DNA of 64,000 bases, from contig NZ_AP023032.1 in the NCBI RefSeq assembly GCF_019670105.1, positions 2,164,972 to 2,228,971 on the forward strand. The letters are read 5' to 3'. Of this stretch, positions 56,537 to 64,000 are shown piece after piece; position 1 is the first letter of the stretch, and every line of letters starts with the position of its first letter. Below the pieces are notes generated by a model. The model worked only from the letters and a program-made list of their open reading frames with translations. It was not told where the DNA came from and searched no databases. The stretch comes from Agarivorans albus (GTDB lineage Bacteria; Pseudomonadota; Gammaproteobacteria; Enterobacterales; Celerinatantimonadaceae). The position numbers were made by a program, and so were the translations under genes.

Positions 56537-57364
56537 CTATAAACGGTATTGTCTTTTTTCTATTTGCTTAAAGATAATACCGGCTTCTTCTTTCAATACC
56601 TTCTGTTGCTCTTCTGATAGCTTTAACTTGTGGTTAAGACCGGAGTAGTCTTGCTTGCTGTGATCTTCGAACAAGGCCGCTACTTGAGCCCACAAATAGG
56701 CATGACGGTAATCTTTTAGGGTCATGTATTGGGAGGTAATCGCTTCTGCATATTTGGCAGGTATTGTTTCTTCTTCACCAAACAGCTTAAAGGAATTTTG
56801 CAGGATGTTGATAGTCTTTTTAGCGTCTTTGCCACTGTAGTAAATAGCTAACGTCCACTGTAAATCGGGGTGATTCAGCTGGTCTGTTCCCTCAAGGGCA
56901 AGAAAGCGTTCTCCAGCTGCTTGATCGCGAAACTGTGTCCAGTGATACATAGACAAAAATGGGTAATTAGACTCTTTAGTTTCTGCTTCTAAGCGCTCAA
57001 GCTCTTCAAGTGAAGTTAGTAGGCCGATTACTCGTTGAGTTTTACGAGACTTGTCGTATTTAGGTTCAATGCTGGCTGCTAGCTCTATGCAAAAATTATA
57101 GTCTCGGTAGTTTTTAATGAGCTGGTATTGGTTTATTTCACTTGCTTCATTCATTTCATTGAAGCGGCTAATGATTACCCCATTGCGCTCTTTTTTACAC
57201 CAACCATCGCGGTTTAAGTCTTCACATAATTCTGGGTTGTTTTTACAAATGCTTTTAACTGAGCGGCTACCAAAGCCGAATAAATCAAATCCCGAATCGC
57301 AACCACTTAGTACTAGAGGTAGTGCTAAAAAAAAGCTATAGCCAAATGGCTTTACTAAAGACAA
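56537..57364 (-). CDS. DUF2989-family lipoprotein
   Basis: 275 residues with a lipoprotein signal peptide (lipobox LSGC, Cys at about residue 22). The mature part is helical, with FCIELAASIEPKYDKSRKTQRVIGLL and NHPDLQWTLAIYYSGKDAKKTINILQNSF resembling TPR-type repeats; four cysteines lie early in the mature part (CKNNPELCEDLNRDGWCKK, NFCIEL). It fits DUF2989, a family of unknown function found in Vibrio and relatives, often close to yeaC/ansA as here. Convergent with msrB. Confidence 0.82.
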   Translation of the reverse strand: MSLVKPFGYSFFLALPLVLSGCDSGFDLFGFGSRSVKSICKNNPELCEDLNRDGWCKKERNGVIISRFNEMNEASEINQYQLIKNYRDYNFCIELAASIEPKYDKSRKTQRVIGLLTSLEELERLEAETKESNYPFLSMYHWTQFRDQAAGERFLALEGTDQLNHPDLQWTLAIYYSGKDAKKTINILQNSFKLFGEEETIPAKYAEAITSQYMTLKDYRHAYLWAQVAALFEDHSKQDYSGLNHKLKLSEEQQKVLKEEAGIIFKQIEKRQYRL

Positions 57365-57532
57365 ATCATTTCCCTGAATTCAATTTAAACAATGCTTTAT
57401 TGGGCTAAGATTACCACAAATATTTTCCATATAGCTTCTCCTAATTTGCCCAGTTAAGTTAAGTGGTCAGAATATAGCTTGGCAGTGTTGTGTCGGTTTG
57501 TTAGTGTTCCCATAACATTATAGGAGTGATAA

Positions 57533-57814
57533 ATGGATGTAGATAAATTGTTAGCTGCAATTAGCCCTGAGATTTACCAGAATATGCTAACGGCGGTTGA
57601 AACGGGTCGCTGGCCTGATGGCAAGCCAGTAACTGATGAGCAACGAGACCATACCCAGCAAATGGTTATCTTGTATCAGTCTAAACATAACCATCAGCCC
57701 CAACATTTTACTGTTGGAACAGATGGCGAGTTAGTAATGAAATCCAAACAAGAGTTGAAACGTCAGTACAAAGAGGACCAAACTATTATTAGTGTTCCGC
57801 AGAATGACAGTTAA
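57533..57814 (+). CDS. yeaC: YeaC family protein (DUF1315)
   Basis: 93 residues, aligned over most of its length with E. coli YeaC: ISPEIYQNMLTAVETGRWPDGKPVT and DGELVMKSKQELKRQY. Function unknown. TAGGAG precedes the ATG. Its stop overlaps the convergent ansA stop by four bases (TTAA). Neighbourhood with msrB and ansA is as in other gammaproteobacteria. Confidence 0.9.
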   Translation: MDVDKLLAAISPEIYQNMLTAVETGRWPDGKPVTDEQRDHTQQMVILYQSKHNHQPQHFTVGTDGELVMKSKQELKRQYKEDQTIISVPQNDS

Positions 57815-58821
57815 ATAGAGATTTCGCCTCGAATGTCTTGGCAAAGTAACTCACGAATTCGCTGGCTAGGTAGGTTTTTACTTAGCAAGTAATGTAATTT
57901 GGCCAGTGCTGCTTCGGTAGTCATATCGCCACCACTTACCACTCCAGCTTTCGCTAACGCATTACCAGTAGCATAACCGCCCATGTTTACTTTACCGGTT
58001 AAACATTGGCTAAGGTTAATAACAATAATGCCTCTATCGCTGGCTTCTTGTAATTGCTCTAACATTGATTGATGTTGTGGAGCATTACCTACACCGTAAC
58101 TTAGCAGTATTAACGCCTTAACAGGTTGAAGTAGCAAATTTCCAATAACTTCAGTTGATATTCCAGGGTAGAGGCTAACCACCCCTATAGGCTGCGGCAC
58201 AATGGGACTTATTTGTAGTGCGCTAATCCCTGTAGGTCGAACTTGCCCTGTGATAACTTCAATATCAATCCCGGCCTTTAACAACGGCGGGAAATTAGGC
58301 GACATAAAGGCATCGAAACCGTCCGCATGCGCTTTAGTACTTCTGTTTCCCCGTAACAATTTGTTGTTAAAGAATAAGCATACTTCATGAACCGGGTAAT
58401 ACGCCGCTAGGTATAAGGAATTTAGTAAGTTGGTTTGCCCATCTGATCGCAATTCACTGAGTGGAATTTGCGAACCAGTAACAATTACCGGTTTGCTTAA
58501 GTTCTCCAGCATAAAGGATAGGGCTGACGCAGTGTAAGCCATTGTGTCGGTGCCGTGTAGCACTACAAAGCCATCGTATTTTTCGTAGTTGGCTTGTATA
58601 TCCTCAGCAATTAATTGCCAATGCTGCGGATCCATATCTGCGGAATCAATTAGGGGAGAAAACTCATGTACCGTGAATTCGGGCATTTCATCGCGTTTGA
58701 ACTCTGGCATCGCCTCTAGGCAATCGCGCATGAACCCAGCAACAGGCACGTAGCCTCTTTCGCTACGTTGCATACCTATGGTGCCGCCAGTATAAGCAAT
58801 ATATATTGATTTTCGATTCAT
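57811..58821 (-). CDS. ansA: Type I (cytosolic) L-asparaginase
   Basis: About 336 residues. Hydrolyses asparagine to aspartate and ammonia. First catalytic Thr in AYTGGTIGM, second Thr and Asp in LHGTDTMAYTA, plus IVTGSQIPLSELRSDG; no signal peptide, which fits the low-affinity cytosolic type. I use the ATG at 58821 (MNRKSIYIAYTGG). A TTG at 58836 is in frame but lies in the loop of an inverted repeat that reaches the ATG. No good ribosome site is visible for either. Confidence 0.93.
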   Translation of the reverse strand: MNRKSIYIAYTGGTIGMQRSERGYVPVAGFMRDCLEAMPEFKRDEMPEFTVHEFSPLIDSADMDPQHWQLIAEDIQANYEKYDGFVVLHGTDTMAYTASALSFMLENLSKPVIVTGSQIPLSELRSDGQTNLLNSLYLAAYYPVHEVCLFFNNKLLRGNRSTKAHADGFDAFMSPNFPPLLKAGIDIEVITGQVRPTGISALQISPIVPQPIGVVSLYPGISTEVIGNLLLQPVKALILLSYGVGNAPQHQSMLEQLQEASDRGIIVINLSQCLTGKVNMGGYATGNALAKAGVVSGGDMTTEAALAKLHYLLSKNLPSQRIRELLCQDIRGEISI

Positions 58822-58860
58822 CAGACTATAATTCAAAGAATTTGTGAAATTATAGTCTGA
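58821..58860 (-). promoter_or_regulatory. Inverted repeat at the ansA start codon
   Basis: TCAGACTATAATT (58821-58833) and AATTATAGTCTGA (58848-58860) are perfect 13-bp inverted arms around 14 bases. If transcribed, the ansA message would carry a hairpin whose 3' arm ends on the A of the ATG. As DNA it could be an operator. No known regulator motif is recognised. Confidence 0.6.
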
Positions 58861-58904
58861 TGTTTGTCTAAAGTAATTAGCCGTTTTTGTTTATTTAGTT
58901 TGGC

Positions 58905-60731
58905 TTAAAATTGTTCACATACCGCACAGAAGCTGTATTGACCAAGTGGGTCGCTAAACTTGTCTATTGCAGGCGCTTGTTCAGCAACTTGGTTAAACAA
59001 TTGCCAATTAGGAACAACATTAGCTAGCGCGGCACTGATTTGACTGTCAAAGAACTGGGCAATTAGGCGCTCTCTTGGATTAAGCGGAGGGGTTAAAGTT
59101 TCTACTTGGTAAGAATCCAACTCGTTTATACTCGCTGCGTAATCAATTGCGTCGTTTAAATCCCCTAGTTGGTCAACTAAGCCGTTGTTTAGTGCATCTT
59201 GGCCAGTCCAGATTCGCCCTTCGGCAATCTTTTCCATGTCAGATAACGGAATGTCTCGTCCTGAGGAAACTAGCGATAAAAAGTCGTGATATCCATGTTC
59301 AACATTAAGTTGAATAATCTCGGCCAACTCTTTTGGTAAGGGTTGGAACGGGCTAATCTCAGCCAGTGGACTGGTTGCATAACCATCACTGCTAATGCCT
59401 AACTTGGCTAAGGCGTTTTCTAAGGTGGCAAACATACCAAAAATACCTATAGAACCAGTAATGGTTGTAGGACTAGCAAAGATTTGATCCGCAGTTGATG
59501 ATATCCAATAGCCACCACTAGCGGCTACGCTGCCCATGGAAACAACTACAGGAATTCCTTGTTCTTGGATTTGCTGCAATTTTTCGCGGATAAGCTCAGA
59601 GGCAAATGCGCTTCCACCAGGGCTGTCTACGCGCATCACTACTGCTTTAATCTGCTCATCATCCAATACTTGATTGAGCTGGGTTAATACGGTGTCGGCT
59701 GCAATTACCTTTTCTTGTCCGCGGCCTCCAACAATGGCGCCTTGGGCAACAATGAGGGCGATTTTATTTTCACTGGACGGTTCGTCTACCACGTTTTGCA
59801 GATATTCTGCGTAATGGCGAGCTTGATAGCTGTCGCCTTCGTCATTTTCACCAAAAGTATCCACTAATATTTGTTTAGCTTGAGCGCGGGTAGTTAACTG
59901 GTCGACTAAACCAAACTTTTCTGCATATCTAGCCCCGTTGCCATCTACTGTTTTTAATCGCGCTAGCAAAGCCGATGGTTCAGGCAGAAGGTGATTGACC
60001 GATAGTTGACGGTTGTTAGCAACGGTATTTAGATAAGCTGACCACAATTGGTCCATCCAGCGCGCTAAATCCTGTTTTGCTTCATCAGACATATCGTTGC
60101 GTAGGTAAGGCTCAACAAACGATTTGTGGGTTCCTACACGGAACACATGGGTGGTGATATCTAACTTGTCGATGGCATCTTTAAAAAACAAACGACGTGA
60201 GTTCATACCACGCATCAACACAGCGCCTTTTGGATTCAGTAATAACTGATCTGCAAAACTGGCTAAATAGTATTGGTGTTGGTCATAGTAGTCGGCATAA
60301 GCAATGATGGGTTTGTCGCTGTCTTTAAATCTTTCCAAGGCTTTGCCAATAATTGCTAATTTAGTTTGGCTGGTATTTGGCATTGCACCAAGCTCTAACA
60401 CTAATCCGGTAATGTTGCTATCAATTCTGGCTTCATCAATGGCTTTAACCACATTGTGCAGGTCAATTTCTTTTTCTGTGTTGTTACCTAATAATTCGTT
60501 ACTTAGCTCGGCCATCGGGTTAACACGTTGGCGCTGTTCTACTATTTGCCCATCTAACACAATCCTTAGAGCTGCAGCACTCGGTGGTTCAACGGGTTCT
60601 TGACTAACACTGCTTAATGCAATGATGACCATCACAACCATAAACAACAGAAACAAATTAACTAATAGAGAGCGTATGAAGTTTAAGGTTCGCCAGAAAA
60701 AGCGAAATATGTTCTTAATTAATTTAAACAC
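58905..60731 (-). CDS. sppA: Signal peptide peptidase SppA (67 kDa type)
   Basis: 608 residues, inner-membrane S49 protease that degrades cleaved signal peptides. One N-terminal membrane helix (residues 18-42), then tandem S49 domains. The catalytic Lys lies in the first domain (VGTHKSFVEPYLRNDMS) and the nucleophile Ser in the second (GSVAASGGYWISSTADQI), with RVDSPGGSAFASELIRE. Start is GTG at 60731 without an obvious ribosome site. Divergent from fadH across a region with a PsrA-like palindrome. Confidence 0.94.
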   Translation of the reverse strand: MFKLIKNIFRFFWRTLNFIRSLLVNLFLLFMVVMVIIALSSVSQEPVEPPSAAALRIVLDGQIVEQRQRVNPMAELSNELLGNNTEKEIDLHNVVKAIDEARIDSNITGLVLELGAMPNTSQTKLAIIGKALERFKDSDKPIIAYADYYDQHQYYLASFADQLLLNPKGAVLMRGMNSRRLFFKDAIDKLDITTHVFRVGTHKSFVEPYLRNDMSDEAKQDLARWMDQLWSAYLNTVANNRQLSVNHLLPEPSALLARLKTVDGNGARYAEKFGLVDQLTTRAQAKQILVDTFGENDEGDSYQARHYAEYLQNVVDEPSSENKIALIVAQGAIVGGRGQEKVIAADTVLTQLNQVLDDEQIKAVVMRVDSPGGSAFASELIREKLQQIQEQGIPVVVSMGSVAASGGYWISSTADQIFASPTTITGSIGIFGMFATLENALAKLGISSDGYATSPLAEISPFQPLPKELAEIIQLNVEHGYHDFLSLVSSGRDIPLSDMEKIAEGRIWTGQDALNNGLVDQLGDLNDAIDYAASINELDSYQVETLTPPLNPRERLIAQFFDSQISAALANVVPNWQLFNQVAEQAPAIDKFSDPLGQYSFCAVCEQF

Positions 60732-60802
60732 TGTGGGTCACTTAATAATGTCAACAATAACTAAACGTTACCATAGTCATATAAAACAGGCACCTGCAAA
60801 TA

Positions 60803-60820
60803 TTTAAACAAATGTTTGAA
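60803..60820. promoter_or_regulatory. PsrA-like palindrome upstream of fadH
   Basis: TTTAAACAAATGTTTGAA: arms TTTAAACA/TGTTTGAA differ at one position. The core AAACAAATGTTT (60806-60817) equals palindrome B before the surface lipase. It overlaps a plausible fadH -35 (TTGAAA, 60816-60821) that stands 15 bp before a -10 (TATACT, 60837-60842), so binding would repress fadH. Confidence 0.55.
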
Positions 60821-60866
60821 ACAAAGGTTTGGTTTGTATACTCTATTAACAGTTTCATAACATTAA

Positions 60867-63005
<2,139 letters not shown>

Positions 63006-63095
63006 TTCAAAAGCGCCTAAACCTGCGGGTACTTGGCTTTACTTTTAGCATAATTCGCGCACAATGGCGCTATATTTAAGTGGTTAAGGAAAACA

Positions 63096-63635
63096 ATGAA
63101 AGCCTTAGATTTATTACTAAATCGTCACTCTTGCGCGCGTTTAGCTGCACCAGCACCAGAAGGTGCAGAGCTGGAAACCATTTGGAACGCTGGCCTTAGA
63201 GCTCCTGACCATGGAGGCTTAAGTCCTTGGCGTTTTATTCATGTTAGTGGTGAAGGCCTATCAAAGCTTGCGGGAATTTTTGAACAAGCAGCACTAGCAG
63301 AAGAGGGCGATGCAGAAAAAGCGAAAACCATGCCGTTTCGTGCTCCGTTAATAACTATTGTGATTGCCTCACCCAAAACCCATTCAAAGGTACCTGAGAT
63401 TGAACAAGTACTGTCGGCTGGTTGTGCTGTGCATGCCATGCAAATGGCAGCCTATGCCCAAGGGTATAATGGTATTTGGCGAACAGGACCTATGGCATAT
63501 AGCTCAATTGTAAATCATGAACTTGGTTTAGCCGAACATGAATCAATTGTTGGTTTTCTCTATCTAGGTAGCCCACAAACTAAGGTAGCGAAGCCAAGGG
63601 AATTACCATTCAAAGACTATGTCACTTGGTTGTAA
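63096..63635 (+). CDS. ydjA: YdjA-like nitroreductase
   Basis: 179 residues, minimal FMN-dependent nitroreductase fold: LLLNRHSCARLAAPAPEG, AGLRAPDHGGLSPWRFIHV (FMN contact), LSAGCAVHAMQMAAYAQGYNGIWRTG and IVGFLYLGSP. Very similar in layout to E. coli YdjA, which is also near sppA. The physiological substrate is unknown. Seven bases separate it from the DsbA-family gene. Confidence 0.92.
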   Translation: MKALDLLLNRHSCARLAAPAPEGAELETIWNAGLRAPDHGGLSPWRFIHVSGEGLSKLAGIFEQAALAEEGDAEKAKTMPFRAPLITIVIASPKTHSKVPEIEQVLSAGCAVHAMQMAAYAQGYNGIWRTGPMAYSSIVNHELGLAEHESIVGFLYLGSPQTKVAKPRELPFKDYVTWL

Positions 63636-63642
63636 ATACTTA

Positions 63643-64000
63643 TGGCTAAATACCGACTGTATTACGTTCATGACCCTATGTGTTCTTGGTGCTGGGGTTA
63701 TAAGCCAACATTGCTAGAACTTGAGAAGATATTGCCTAGCAATATCGAGTTGGTGTATTTACTCGGTGGTTTAGCACCCGACTCAGATCTTGAAATGCCT
63801 GCAGAGATGCAGGCTTTTTTGCAGCAAACTTGGCGGAAAATAGCCAATCAATTGGGGACTCAATTTAATTATCAGTTTTGGGAACTAAATACCCCAAGGC
63901 GTTCTACATATCCAGCCAATCGAGCAGTTCTTGCAGCGAAGCTTCAGGGTGCTGAGAAAGCAATGATAGTTGCTATTCAGCAGGCTTATTATTTAGATGC
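63643..64000 (+). CDS. DsbA-family (FrnE-like) thioredoxin-fold protein, cut by the window edge
   Basis: ATG at 63643; the frame stays open to the last base (119 codons seen). The product begins MAKYRLYYVHDPMCSWCWGY, with a CxxC active site (CSWC) directly after the first strand, and has no signal peptide. That points to a cytoplasmic DsbA/FrnE-type oxidoreductase. LGGLAPDSD follows, as in this family. It probably shares a transcript with ydjA. The C-terminal half is not visible. Confidence 0.85.

Overview
The window is a stretch of chromosome from a marine-type gammaproteobacterium, most likely of the Alteromonadales/Vibrionales sphere. An Agarivorans-like organism is my best guess, but the sequence alone does not prove a genus. 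The case rests on housekeeping gene orders shared with E. coli, Vibrio and Shewanella (ruvAB-ybgC-tolQRAB-pal-cpoB-tRNA-Lys array-nadA, and gapA-yeaD with msrB-yeaC-ansA-sppA-ydjA), a Pla-1/cef (VolA-type) surface lipase, a DUF2989 lipoprotein, and candidate fatty-acid operators of the PsrA and FadR types. I found no transposase, integrase, phage gene, CRISPR array or replication origin. Coding is dense and its style is uniform.

Layout. 1-7.1 kb: the 3' part of an RND drug-efflux permease, a small DoxX-like membrane protein, gloC, a CBS-domain protein coupled to cobyric acid synthase, and an orphan TAXI solute-binding protein. 7.3-14.4 kb: cutC and a membrane-anchored glycerophosphodiesterase, facing a leftward run yciK-lysR-pxpA-pxpB-pxpC-tfoX C-domain for 5-oxoproline use. 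14.4-22.4 kb: a surface lipase behind a crowded palindromic promoter, sohB, astB and topA. 22.5-31.4 kb: an MTHFR-family protein, a coiled-coil membrane protein next to a soluble histidine kinase, a group of hydrolase genes (M14 peptidase, alpha/beta hydrolase, exported unknown, class 3 lipase), small membrane proteins, a YeiH exporter and a patatin-like protein. 31.7-36.8 kb: a TetR-HlyD-RND efflux operon ending at a perfect 40-bp palindrome. 36.9-45.9 kb: ruvAB, ybgC-tolQRAB-pal-cpoB, six tRNA-Lys(UUU) genes and nadA. 46.1-64 kb: guaC, yeaD-gapA, the glycogen/maltodextrin genes malQ-glgB-glgX running into msrB, then a DUF2989 lipoprotein, yeaC, ansA, sppA, fadH, ydjA and a truncated DsbA-family gene.

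How the genes work together. Tol-Pal with CpoB constricts and stabilises the outer membrane during division. MalQ, GlgB and GlgX remodel and debranch alpha-glucans, next to gapA and the hexose-6-phosphate mutarotase gene of glycolysis. The surface lipase and FadH (unsaturated fatty acid beta-oxidation) share a nearly identical promoter palindrome, so they probably belong to one fatty-acid regulon.

The observations I would check first are: the shared AAACA-N2-TGTTT palindromes, with a FadR-like site nested between two of them; an Asp-to-Ala change in the proton-relay pair of the first RND pump; the 40-bp palindrome before ruvA; the 13-bp-arm inverted repeat that reaches the ansA start codon; and the malQ-glgB-glgX block lying inside an otherwise conserved gene neighbourhood. 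I saw no clearly new multi-gene system. The least explained parts are the histidine kinase/coiled-coil pair and the hydrolase group at 25.2-28.5 kb.
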